Source: Streptomyces cyaneogriseus subsp. noncyanogenus
GTDB lineage: Bacteria; Actinomycetota; Actinomycetes; Streptomycetales; Streptomycetaceae
Length of the DNA stretch: 64,000 nucleotides
Direction of reading: 5' to 3'
Assembly: GCF_000931445.1 (NCBI RefSeq)
Contig: NZ_CP010849.1
Span: forward strand, 1,922,001-1,986,000
The translations under genes and the position numbers were made by a program. Positions 1 to 8,272 of this stretch are shown one piece after another (within the stretch, counting starts at the first letter, position 1; each line of letters begins with the position of its first letter). The notes beneath the pieces are model-generated. The model saw nothing but the letters and a program-made list of their open reading frames with translations. It had not been told where the DNA came from and ran no database searches.

Positions 1-130
1 CGGAGGCGACCGCGGCGGCGACCGCGCCCACGGCGAACATGCCGAACTCCGGCATCGCGGTCACGACGAGCGGAATTCCGAGCGCTGCCGCGACGACGAG
101 CCACCACACCCATGCGTCGATGTTGGTCAC
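1..130 (-). CDS. NfeD-like membrane protein, N-terminal part only
   Basis: The gene runs off the left edge; only the first 43 codons are present. Reading from a GTG at 130, the peptide begins VTNIDAWVWWLVVAAALG and continues with a hydrophobic, alanine- and valine-rich stretch, which fits the first membrane segment of NfeD-family proteins. These proteins usually partner an SPFH (band 7/prohibitin) protein at the membrane. It lies 91 bp downstream of the ABC ATPase gene on the same strand. The assignment rests on the N-terminus alone, so another small membrane protein is possible; a downstream SPFH gene outside the window would support it. Confidence 0.5.
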   Translation of the reverse strand, partial: MTNIDAWVWWLVVAAALGIPLVVTAMPEFGMFAVGAVAAAVAS

Positions 131-221
131 ATGGTCATGGTAGGTCCGTGAGCCGGGCGCGGACAGGGTGCCGGGCGGCTCACGGCGGCATCGGGCCCGC
201 GCACCGGCGCGGTGAGGGGGG

Positions 222-1019
<798 letters not shown>

Positions 1020-1170
1020 GAGCGCGTTGTCTCCCCTTGCAGTGTGGCCGGTCTCGGCTGTCGCGTACGCCTGTGGCTCGATGGACCGCGCCGGTGGGCG
1101 GGGCCCTCAACGAATCTACGCCACCGGTCGGCTCGCCCGTTCCATCGGTCCGGTCCTTAGGGTGGGGGGC

Positions 1171-1959
1171 ATGCTCTCGGAACCACGCTCCGGCCGATTG
1201 GCCGCCTGGGGAAATGCCCTCCTTGCCGGACTTGTCGCTCCGGATGACGCCGCGCTCGCCATCGTGGGTGACGACGCGGTGCACCGGGTGGAGGGGGTGC
1301 CGGGCGAGTCGGCGCCGGTCGGTCTCACGCTCGCTCTGGGGCGGCTGCGGACGCTCGGGGCCACCGGGCTGCGGGTCGCGCTGCCCGCGCCGGGGCATCC
1401 GCTGGGGCTGAGCGGGTCGCCGGAGTTCAACGCCCGGGCGCTGGAGGCGGAGGAAGCGGTGATCTGTCACGGCGCCGCGCTCGGGCTGGTGCCGGAGGTG
1501 TACGAGGCCGGGCCCGCGGGCGATGTGCACGTCGAGGTGGTCTGGCACTGCCTGCCGGTGCGGGAGGCGCCGCCGGCCGACGTGCCCTCGCTCGGTGAGG
1601 CGGAGCGGGAGCTGGCGGAGGCACTGCGGGAGGCGACCGAGGTGCTGACCCGGCTGGACGTGGCCGGGTCGGGGCCGGTGGCACAGGCGGCGATCGAGGC
1701 CTACCGGGCGCGGGCGGAGGCCGGGCGGGAAGTACTGGCGCCGGGGTATCCGCCGCGGGCGGTGCGCGTGCTGGAGCTGGCCCAGCGGGTGGGGGCGCTG
1801 ATCTCGCTGGCGTACGGCAGCGGGCACGGGGGCGCGGTCAGCGCCTCGGAGATGGCGGCGCGGTCGGCCGCGCTGCGCCCGGTGGAGCGGACGGCTCGGC
1901 GGGCCCAGGTGGCGGCGTACAACGCCGTCGTGGAGGAGCGGGAGCGGGGGGTGCGGTGA
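1171..1959 (+). CDS. conserved actinobacterial protein of unknown function
   Basis: A 262-aa soluble protein without signal peptide or membrane helix. I do not recognise a family. It is rich in Ala, Gly, Val and Glu, with a long C-terminal helical region (REATEVLTRLD, AIEAYRARAEAG). The frame is open further upstream, but ATG 1171 is chosen because a TAGGGT hexamer at 1158-1163, a good Streptomyces -10, lies 7 nt before it. That geometry means a leaderless mRNA starting at the ATG, and a longer protein would be encoded upstream of the transcription start. It is divergent from the ABC ATPase gene. Function unknown. Confidence 0.75.
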   Translation: MLSEPRSGRLAAWGNALLAGLVAPDDAALAIVGDDAVHRVEGVPGESAPVGLTLALGRLRTLGATGLRVALPAPGHPLGLSGSPEFNARALEAEEAVICHGAALGLVPEVYEAGPAGDVHVEVVWHCLPVREAPPADVPSLGEAERELAEALREATEVLTRLDVAGSGPVAQAAIEAYRARAEAGREVLAPGYPPRAVRVLELAQRVGALISLAYGSGHGGAVSASEMAARSAALRPVERTARRAQVAAYNAVVEERERGVR

Positions 1960-2175
1960 CGTCCGTCCCGGGGACGGGCGCCGGGGGGCAGCGCTGTTCG
2001 TCGGCCGGTGAAGGCGCCGGGGTCGTCTCCGTCCGAGGGCCGGTGAGGGCGCCGGTGGACGGTCGCGTCCGTCGGCCGGTGGCGGGGGCCGGAGGCCCGC
2101 CGGCCCGGGCTGCTCGGAACTCTCCCCGTCGCCGGGGTGGCGTGCCCGGCCGGTCAGCCGGTCTTCGGCCGGGTG

Positions 2176-2817
2176 TCAGCCGGTCAGTCCGTGCCGTACG
2201 GCCCACAGGGCGGCCTGGGTGCGGTCCGCGAGGTCGAGTTTCATCAGGATGTTCGAGACGTGCGTCTTCACGGTCTTCTCGGACAGGACCAGCGCGCGGG
2301 CGATCTCCCGGTTGGAGCGGCCGTCCGCGATCAGGCCGAGCACCTCGCGCTCACGGTCCGTGAGCGCACCCGCCCTGCCCTGGCCGGCACCGCCCTCCTC
2401 CCGGGAGAGCAGGGCGTCGGCGACCTCGGGCTGGAGCAGGACGTGCCCGGCGTGCACGGAGCGGATGGCGCCGGCGAGGGCGTCGGGGTCGATGTCCTTG
2501 TAGACGTATCCGGCGGCGCCCGCCCGCAGGGCCGGGACGACGGTGCGCTGCTCGGTGAAGCTGGTGACGACCAGGACGCGCGCGGTGTTGTCCAGTTCGC
2601 GCAGTCTGCGCAGGGCCGCCACGCCGTCCATGCCCGGCATCTTGACGTCCATGAGGATCACGTCGGGTTTCAGTGCCTCGGCGCGGTCGACGCCCTCGGC
2701 GCCGTCCGCGGCCTCGCCCACGACCTCTATGTCGTCCTGTACCTCCAGGAAGGTGCGCAGGCCCCGGCGGACCACCTGGTGGTCGTCGACGAGGAGCACC
2801 TTGATCGCGTCAGCCAC
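2176..2817 (-). CDS. two-component response regulator, NarL/LuxR family
   Basis: A 213-aa regulator. The receiver domain (residues about 5-120) shows the acidic pair D11-D12 and the phospho-acceptor D57 in ILMDVKMPG, and a conserved Lys in VYKDID. The C-terminal LuxR-type HTH (about 145-210) contains LTDREREVLGLIADGRSN and the recognition region SEKTVKTHVSNIL. It should bind DNA as a dimer when phosphorylated by the upstream kinase. The GTG start at 2817 overlaps the end of the kinase gene by 8 bp, so translation is probably coupled. Targets are unknown. Confidence 0.93.
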   Translation of the reverse strand: MADAIKVLLVDDHQVVRRGLRTFLEVQDDIEVVGEAADGAEGVDRAEALKPDVILMDVKMPGMDGVAALRRLRELDNTARVLVVTSFTEQRTVVPALRAGAAGYVYKDIDPDALAGAIRSVHAGHVLLQPEVADALLSREEGGAGQGRAGALTDREREVLGLIADGRSNREIARALVLSEKTVKTHVSNILMKLDLADRTQAALWAVRHGLTG

Positions 2818-3955
2818 CGGGGACCTCCATCTCGATGGTGGTGCCCTTGCCGGGCGCCGATTCCACGGTCAGCGCGCCGCCGACGCCGCTCGCCCGGTCC
2901 CGCATGGAGACCAGGCCCAGATGGCGTCCCGCGCGGCGGACCGCCTGCGGGTCGAAGCCGCTGCCGTCGTCGGTGACCCGCAGGACGGCACCGGCTCCGC
3001 ACCGCTCCAGGGTGACGTCGACGTGCCGCGCCCCCGAGTGCCGCAGGGCGTTGTGCAGGGCTTCCTGGGCGACGCGCAGCAGCGCCTCCTCCTGGGTGGC
3101 GGGCAGCGCGCGCACGCCGCGGCCGGTGAAGGTCACCCGCGCGCTGTGGGCGCGGTCGAGGACCTGTATCTGGGTGCGCAGGGTGGCGACCAGGCCGTCC
3201 TCGTCGAGGGCCGCGGGACGCAGCTCGACGACGGCGGCGCGCAGCTCGTCGGCGGCCTCCGCGGCGAGTGCGGCGACCTGGCGCAGCTCGCCCTTCGCGC
3301 GGGAGGGGTCGCGGTCCACCAGGCGGGCGGCGGCCTGGGCGGTGAGGCGGAGGGAGAAGAGCTTCTGGCTGACCGCGTCGTGCAGCTCGTGGGCGAGGCG
3401 GGAGCGCTCCTCGGCGATGGTCAGCTCCCGGCTGCGCTCGTACAGGCGCGCGTTGGTGAGGGCGATCGCCGCGTGCTGGGCGAGGATGCCGAGCAGTTCC
3501 TCGTCCTGCTCGGTGAAGCCGCAGCCGCCCTGGGTCCTCGGGCAGTTCTTGTTGGCGAGGAAGAGGGCGCCCAGGACCTCCTCACCGTCGCGGATGGGCA
3601 GGCCCAGGAAGTCGACGAGGTCGGGGTGGGCGGACGGCCAGCCTTCGAAGCGGGGGTCCTCGCGGACGTCCGCGAGCCGCTCGGCCCTGGCCTCGTGCAG
3701 CATCGCGGCGAGGATGCCGTGCTGGCGCGGCAGCGGGCCGATGGCCTTCCACTGCTCCTCGCTGACGCCGTCCACGACGAACTGGGCGAAGCCGCCGTGA
3801 TCGTCGGGGACGCCGAGCGCGGCGTACTGCGCGTCGAGCAGCTCGCGGGCGGAGGCGACGATCGTCTTCAGGACGTCGCGCACCTCCAGGTGCCTGCTCA
3901 TGGCCAGCAGCGCGGAACTCACCGCGGCCAGGCCGGACCGGGGGCCGTGACTCAT
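2810..3955 (-). CDS. sensor histidine kinase with GAF domain, HisKA_3 type
   Basis: A 381-aa cytoplasmic kinase. Residues about 20-175 form a GAF sensor domain (region DVLKTIVASARELLDA to LTNARLYERS). The HisKA_3 dimerisation box EERSRLAHELHDAVSQKLF has H192 as the probable phosphorylation site, and the HATPase domain follows with ALHNALRHSGA and DDGSGFD. No membrane helix is seen, so the signal is probably cytoplasmic, perhaps a small ligand, redox state or gas bound by GAF. The open frame extends to 4321, but ATG 3955 is preceded by GTGAGGAC (Shine-Dalgarno) and begins the GAF region. It is partner of the overlapping response-regulator gene. Confidence 0.92.
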   Translation of the reverse strand: MSHGPRSGLAAVSSALLAMSRHLEVRDVLKTIVASARELLDAQYAALGVPDDHGGFAQFVVDGVSEEQWKAIGPLPRQHGILAAMLHEARAERLADVREDPRFEGWPSAHPDLVDFLGLPIRDGEEVLGALFLANKNCPRTQGGCGFTEQDEELLGILAQHAAIALTNARLYERSRELTIAEERSRLAHELHDAVSQKLFSLRLTAQAAARLVDRDPSRAKGELRQVAALAAEAADELRAAVVELRPAALDEDGLVATLRTQIQVLDRAHSARVTFTGRGVRALPATQEEALLRVAQEALHNALRHSGARHVDVTLERCGAGAVLRVTDDGSGFDPQAVRRAGRHLGLVSMRDRASGVGGALTVESAPGKGTTIEMEVPGG

Positions 3956-4505
3956 GTCCTCACGGTACCGGCGCGGGGTGACGGCGGGGATCGGACCTGT
4001 GGCGGCCCCCGCCTGGGCCGGTGGACGTAGGACCGGGGTCCCTGCGGCGGGCGGGAGCCGGGGGCGGCCTCGCGGGGCGACGCGGAGCGCTACGCGCGCG
4101 CGGGCCCGCGGGCGGGCGCGTACGGGCGGGCGCGCGGAACAGGGAGGAGGGGGCGCTGGTGCGCGGGGCGGCCGGTACCGGGGGTCGTGCGCGGGCGCGG
4201 GACGCGGGTGGGGCGGACCGCCGCCGGAGGCACCCCGAGGGCGGGGGGCGGGGTGCGCGGAGGGGGCTGCGCAGATCCTCACAGAGCGCGTTGCTGGAGC
4301 AACTGCGGGTGAGAGCGGCATCCGGCCGGTGTGAGGCCGCGCATAGGGCCCAGATCACGTACGAAGGGGAGTAGGAGAGCGAGACGCCCCTTTTGAGCGG
4401 GACATACGGTCCTGTCTGCCCCGTTTTGCCCCTCCCTGATCCACTACCGGGGATCGTACGTCACACCTTTGCCTGGCGATTTTGCGGCCGCTAAGAATTG
4501 CTCAC
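3956..4505. other. gene-free stretch between kinase and SLT gene
   Basis: About 550 bp with no coding region I can support. The first 350 bp are extremely GC-rich with short palindromes (for example around 4101-4110). The last 200 bp have a higher AT content and must contain the promoters of the SLT gene. Open frames here lack start signals and recognisable protein sequence. Confidence 0.5.
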
Positions 4506-4579
4506 GTCGCTCAGCGCCGCGGGTTCGCCCCGCGGCGTTTGTGCCGGAAGCACCACTGTCCCCACCGGACGTGAGCGAC
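4506..4579 (+). promoter_or_regulatory. structured 5' leader with terminator-like hairpin
   Basis: Two nested stems are visible upstream of the SLT gene. An inner hairpin pairs 4515-4523 with 4529-4537 (CGCCGCGGG against CCCGCGGCG) and is followed by TTT. An outer helix pairs 4506-4513 (GTCGCTCA) with 4572-4579 (TGAGCGAC). Together they could act as an attenuator or a ligand-sensing element. It does not match the ydaO (c-di-AMP) pattern that I know from other Streptomyces cell-wall hydrolase leaders. Confidence 0.4.
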
Positions 4580-4609
4580 CTCCGCGCTACTCGAAGAGGT
4601 CCCATTCGC

Positions 4610-5356
4610 ATGCCCAAGAACTTCCTCACCCGTGGCCATAGTCGCTCCCTGACCCGCACCCACAAGATCGCGATCGCCGGTGTCGGCACGCTGGGCGCCG
4701 CAGCCCTCGCGTTCTCCGCGGCGCCGGGCGGCGGGCAGACGGCCACGACCGAGGCCGCCGCCCCGGCCAACGTGGCGTACAGCACCGAGCCGATCAAGGA
4801 CGTCAAGGCCGGCGTCACCGACCAGCTCACCGGCGCGGGCCAGACGATCGCCGCCATCGAGGCGAAGCAGAAGGCCGCCGCGGAGGCCGCCGCCGAGAAG
4901 AAGGCGGCCGCGGCGAAGAAGGCGGCCGCGAAGGCCGCCGCCGAGAAGAAGGCCGCCCAGGAGCGCCAGGCCCAGGAGACCGCGAGCCGCTCCGCCTCGC
5001 GCCTCTCCGTCAAGCAGGTCTCCGCCAAGAGCTACCCGGACAACCTCGACGGCTGGATCCGCGAGGCCCTGGCCATCATGAAGGCCAAGGGCATCCCGGG
5101 CAGCTACCACGGCCTGCACAAGAACATCATGCGGGAGTCCTCGGGCAACCCGAACGCCATCAACAACTGGGACATCAACGCCATCAACGGCGTCCCGTCC
5201 AAGGGCCTGCTCCAGGTGATCCCGCCGACCTTCCAGGCCTACCACGTGCCGGGCACGTCCTGGAACATCTACGACCCGGTCGCCAACATCACCGCCGCCG
5301 CCAACTACGCGGCCGACCGGTACGGCACGATCGACAACGTCAACAGCGCGTACTGA
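4610..5356 (+). CDS. secreted transglycosylase SLT domain protein
   Basis: A 248-aa exported protein. The N-terminus has a basic stretch (KNFLTRGHSRSL) followed by a hydrophobic segment (IAIAGVGTLGAAALAFSA) ending near an AAP site, a probable Sec signal. Residues about 80-140 form a long Lys/Ala/Glu helix with AAAEKKA repeats, probably a coiled-coil spacer. The last 95 residues form an SLT-type lysozyme fold, with the catalytic Glu in NIMRESSGNPNA and the motif GLLQVIPPTF. It probably cleaves or remodels peptidoglycan during growth or spore development. ATG 4610 has AGAGG upstream; the open frame continues upstream but without export signals. A strong terminator follows at 5389. Confidence 0.88.
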   Translation: MPKNFLTRGHSRSLTRTHKIAIAGVGTLGAAALAFSAAPGGGQTATTEAAAPANVAYSTEPIKDVKAGVTDQLTGAGQTIAAIEAKQKAAAEAAAEKKAAAAKKAAAKAAAEKKAAQERQAQETASRSASRLSVKQVSAKSYPDNLDGWIREALAIMKAKGIPGSYHGLHKNIMRESSGNPNAINNWDINAINGVPSKGLLQVIPPTFQAYHVPGTSWNIYDPVANITAAANYAADRYGTIDNVNSAY

Positions 5357-5388
5357 GGCCAGCGCGGGACCTCAGACCGCATGCCGAG

Positions 5389-5420
5389 AAGGGCGGCACC
5401 CCCACCGGGGTGCCGCCCTT
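5389..5420 (+). terminator. perfect hairpin terminator after SLT gene
   Basis: A 14-bp perfect stem (5389-5402 with 5407-5420) around the loop CACC begins 32 bp after the stop codon. It lacks a T-run, as is usual in Streptomyces, and separates the SLT gene from serB. Confidence 0.8.
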
Positions 5421-5591
5421 CGCCGTCGTACGGCGCCGAGGGCGATTCCAGGGAGGGCGGCGCGTGGGTGGAGGCCGCCTCGAGCGCGGGACGTACGGGC
5501 CCGCGCCACCCGGGCGACACCCACTGTTCCGTGTCCGTCAGGCGGACCTCGGGGGCGGAAGGCACCGGGTGCCGGATACGGTGGGAGCACC

Positions 5592-6824
5592 ATGAGCGCT
5601 TCGCAGACCTCCGACGTCCCCACTCTCCTTGTCAAGATCTTCGGCAAGGACCGGCCGGGCATCACCGCCGGCTTGTTCGACACCCTCGCCGCCTACTCCG
5701 TCGACGTGGTCGACATCGAGCAGGTCGTCACCCGTGGCCGGATGGTGCTGTGCGCGCTCGTGACCGAGCCGCCCCGGGGGCTGGAGGGCGACCTGCGCGC
5801 GACCGTCCACAGCTGGGCGGAGTCGATGAAGATGCAGGCCGAGATCATCTCCGGGATGGGCGACAACCGGCCGCGCGGCCTGGGACGCTCCCTGGTGACC
5901 GTGCTCGGCCACCCGCTCACCGCCGAGGCCACGGCCGCGATAGCCGCCCGGATCACCAAGGCGGGCGGCAACATCGACCGCATCTTCCGGCTGGCCAAGT
6001 ACCCGGTGACCGCGGTCGAGTTCGCCGTGTCCGGTGTGGAGACCGAGCCGCTGCGCACGGCCCTGGTGACGGACGCGGCGGCACTCGGTGTCGATGTGGC
6101 GGTCGTCGCGGCCGGGCTCCACCGCCGCGCGCAGCGCCTGGTCGTCATGGACGTGGACTCCACGCTGATCCAGGACGAGGTGATCGAGCTCTTCGCCGCG
6201 CACGCCGGTTGCGAGGACCGGGTCGCCGAGGTGACGGCGGCCGCGATGCGCGGTGAGCTGGACTTCGAGCAGTCGCTGCACGCGCGGGTGGCGCTGCTGG
6301 CGGGGCTGGACGCCTCGGTGGTGGAGAAGGTGCGCAGCCAGGTGCGGCTGACACCGGGCGCGCGGACGCTGATCCGCACGCTGAAGCGGCTCGGCTACCA
6401 GGTGGGCGTCGTCTCCGGTGGCTTCACGCAGGTCACCGATGATCTGAGGGAGCGGCTGGGGCTGGACTTCGCCCAGGCCAACACGCTGGAGATCGTCGAC
6501 GGGAAGCTCACCGGCCGGGTCACCGGCGAGATAGTGGACCGGGCGGGCAAGGCACGGCTGCTGCGCCGGTTCGCGGCCGAGGCCGGGGTGCCGCTGTCGC
6601 AGACGGTGGCGATCGGCGACGGCGCCAATGACCTGGACATGTTGAACGCGGCCGGTCTCGGTGTCGCCTTCAACGCCAAGCCGGTGGTGCGGGAGGCCGC
6701 GCACACCGCGGTGAACGTGCCGTTCCTGGACACGGTGCTGTATCTGCTGGGCATCACCCGCGAGGAGGTCGAGGCGGCGGACACCCTCGACCAGCGGCTG
6801 GAGCAGGATCCCGGCCCGCACTGA
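5592..6824 (+). CDS. serB: phosphoserine phosphatase with N-terminal ACT domains
   Basis: A 410-aa enzyme that hydrolyses phosphoserine to serine, the last step of serine synthesis. The N-terminal half holds ACT-type regulatory sequence (LLVKIFGKDRPGITAGLFD, then a second unit around VTVLGHPLTAE). The HAD phosphatase domain starts at about 180 with the nucleophile motif DVDST (D187, D189), then VVSGGFTQV and the metal-binding motif IGDGANDLDML. The length fits the long actinobacterial SerB form in which ACT domains sense serine. ATG 5592 has GGGAGC upstream and a TACGGT hexamer just before that. It is monocistronic, between a terminator and a converging gene. Confidence 0.95.
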   Translation: MSASQTSDVPTLLVKIFGKDRPGITAGLFDTLAAYSVDVVDIEQVVTRGRMVLCALVTEPPRGLEGDLRATVHSWAESMKMQAEIISGMGDNRPRGLGRSLVTVLGHPLTAEATAAIAARITKAGGNIDRIFRLAKYPVTAVEFAVSGVETEPLRTALVTDAAALGVDVAVVAAGLHRRAQRLVVMDVDSTLIQDEVIELFAAHAGCEDRVAEVTAAAMRGELDFEQSLHARVALLAGLDASVVEKVRSQVRLTPGARTLIRTLKRLGYQVGVVSGGFTQVTDDLRERLGLDFAQANTLEIVDGKLTGRVTGEIVDRAGKARLLRRFAAEAGVPLSQTVAIGDGANDLDMLNAAGLGVAFNAKPVVREAAHTAVNVPFLDTVLYLLGITREEVEAADTLDQRLEQDPGPH

Positions 6825-6877
6825 GCGCCGGCGGGCGGCCGCCGGTGCGGACGCCCGCCGAGGCCCGGTACCGCGAG

Positions 6878-6951
6878 GTGCCGGGCCTGTGCCGTACCTG
6901 GCCTGCGCCGTGCCGGGCCTGTGCCACCGGCCGCCGTGCCGGGCCTGTGCC
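6878..6951. repeat. three direct copies of a 16-bp unit
   Basis: The unit GTGCCGGGCCTGTGCC occurs at 6878, 6910 and 6936, in the space between the converging serB and sixA-like genes. Spacers are 16 and 10 bp, so it is not a CRISPR array. The related sequence ACCTGGCCTGCGCC lies between the copies. Confidence 0.7.
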
Positions 6952-7010
6952 TGCCGGCCGGGTCGGGCCGGTGGGCGTACCCGGCCCGTGGCACCCGGCC
7001 CGGGAGCGCG

Positions 7011-7529
7011 TCAGTCGGCGGGCGCCCAGTAGTCGAGCAGCGTGGCCACGCCGGGCTCCAGGGTCTTCCAGGAGCCGGTGAAGGAGAGCACCGCGAAGGC
7101 GGCGGTGGGGAAGCCGCGGCCGGCCATCCGGGAGCGGGCGTCCTCCTCGGCCGAACCGGCGAGGATGTCGGCGAGTCCCTGCATTCCCGGGTTGTGGCCG
7201 ATCAGCAGAGCGTTCTGCACGGCGTCGGGGGTCTCGTTGAGCACGGCGATCAGCTCGCCCGGGGACGCCTCGTAGATCCGCTCCTCGTACACGGTCCTCG
7301 GCCGCTGCGGGAATTCATGGACGGCGAGCTTCCAGGTCTCCCGGGTCCGGGTCGCGGTGGAGCACAGGGCGAGATCGAAGGAGATGCCGGTGTCGGCGAG
7401 CCGGCGTCCGGCCTCTGCGGCGTCCTTGCGGCCCCGCTCGGCGAGCGGTCGCTCGTGGTCGGTCACCTGTGGCCAGTCGGCTTTCGCATGCCGGAAGAGG
7501 ACAATCCTGCGGGGTTCTGCGACGCTCAT
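7011..7529 (-). CDS. SixA-like histidine phosphatase
   Basis: A 172-aa member of the histidine phosphatase (phosphoglycerate mutase) superfamily. The catalytic motif RHAKADW is at the N-terminus, with the second histidine in LIGHNPGM. Size and the RHAKA form match SixA-type phosphohistidine phosphatases, although the substrate in actinobacteria is not defined. The open frame extends upstream, but ATG 7529 begins MSVAEPRRIVLFRHAKADW, the normal distance to the catalytic histidine. Neighbours give no pathway. Confidence 0.88.
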   Translation of the reverse strand: MSVAEPRRIVLFRHAKADWPQVTDHERPLAERGRKDAAEAGRRLADTGISFDLALCSTATRTRETWKLAVHEFPQRPRTVYEERIYEASPGELIAVLNETPDAVQNALLIGHNPGMQGLADILAGSAEEDARSRMAGRGFPTAAFAVLSFTGSWKTLEPGVATLLDYWAPAD

Positions 7530-7655
7530 GGCACCCAGCTTCGCATGAAACAGGCCATGGGGCGCAGGGAGTTGGGAGGCGTTGTCGCCGCCGGGAGGCC
7601 GGGGATCCACGGTGTGCGGCGGCGGGGCGAGCCCGGCATGATCCAACGAAAGACC

Positions 7656-7865
7656 CTAGCGCCCGGTCAGCGTCCGGACCCGCTCCAGGAGGTGGGTGAT
7701 CGACGGCTCGGCGGGCGCCGCGTGGGCGTCCGAGGGGTCGAGTATCAGCAGGAGCAGGGTGACGAAGGCGAGCACCGGCAGGGCGAGGGCCCACCACGGC
7801 AGCCGGGTCTCGGCGCCGCCGCCCCGGGGCGCCGGGCGGGACCGGGTGTGCGTACGGGCCGGCAT
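7656..7865 (-). CDS. small single-pass membrane protein
   Basis: A 69-aa protein with a basic N-terminus (MPARTHTRSRPAPRGG), one clear transmembrane helix (LPWWALALPVLAFVTLLLLIL) and a short outer or inner tail (PSITHLLERVRTLTGR). CGGAGG precedes the ATG at 7865 at good spacing, which supports a real gene. I do not recognise a family. Confidence 0.6.
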   Translation of the reverse strand: MPARTHTRSRPAPRGGGAETRLPWWALALPVLAFVTLLLLILDPSDAHAAPAEPSITHLLERVRTLTGR

Positions 7866-7910
7866 GGGTGCCTCCGATGGTCTCCGAGCCTTGGTGGGCC
7901 GCGGTCGCCG

Positions 7911-7931
7911 CGGACGGCGGTCCGCCGTCCG
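7911..7931. repeat. 21-bp perfect palindrome upstream of small membrane gene
   Basis: CGGACGGCGG, then T, then CCGCCGTCCG: 10-bp arms around one base, 46 bp before the start of the 69-aa gene. It could be an operator or an mRNA hairpin in its leader. Confidence 0.6.
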
Positions 7932-8121
7932 GGATGCCGGGCCGTGATCCGCCTGGTGCGGTCACATCCCGACGCTACGGAATCCGCGGGCGCCGCCCCA
8001 TCCGGAGGTCCACCCACTCGACCCTGACCCGCGCCCCCTAGGGGACAGGGGGGCTACCCCCACCATCGGCCGGCCCCGCCCGCCGGCGGCGGGCTCACCG
8101 CCGGCCGCCCGGCAGGGACCG

Positions 8122-8238
8122 TCAGGGTGAGGCGATCGTCGCGACGATGCCGATGATCACGAAGATCCCGAAGAAGGCGCCGAAGACGAGCAGCATCTTC
8201 TTCTGACCGTGCTGGGGGTTCGGGTCGAGGACTGGCAT
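8122..8238 (-). CDS. 38-aa transporter-associated membrane peptide (SGM_5486 type)
   Basis: The peptide starts MPVLDPNPQHGQKKMLLVFG, followed by a hydrophobic helix rich in Phe, Ile and Val and ending ATIASP. It lies 34 bp downstream of the MFS exporter gene on the same strand. It matches, from memory, the family called SGM_5486 transporter-associated protein, small peptides next to CynX/NimT-type transporters. A role as an accessory subunit or stabiliser of the exporter is an inference. It is too short for usual gene finding; the start is the only ATG giving the conserved PNPQHGQKK motif. Confidence 0.8.
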   Translation of the reverse strand: MPVLDPNPQHGQKKMLLVFGAFFGIFVIIGIVATIASP

Positions 8239-8272
8239 GGGGCAAGTGTCGCACCCCCGGCCCGCGCCCGGG

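Noticed and set aside
4470..4609. ydaO-type c-di-AMP riboswitch before the SLT gene
   Set aside because: GCCGCTAAG is reminiscent, but the conserved downstream blocks of that riboswitch are absent.
6878..6951. CRISPR array
   Set aside because: Repeats are 16 bp with unequal short spacers and there are no cas genes.
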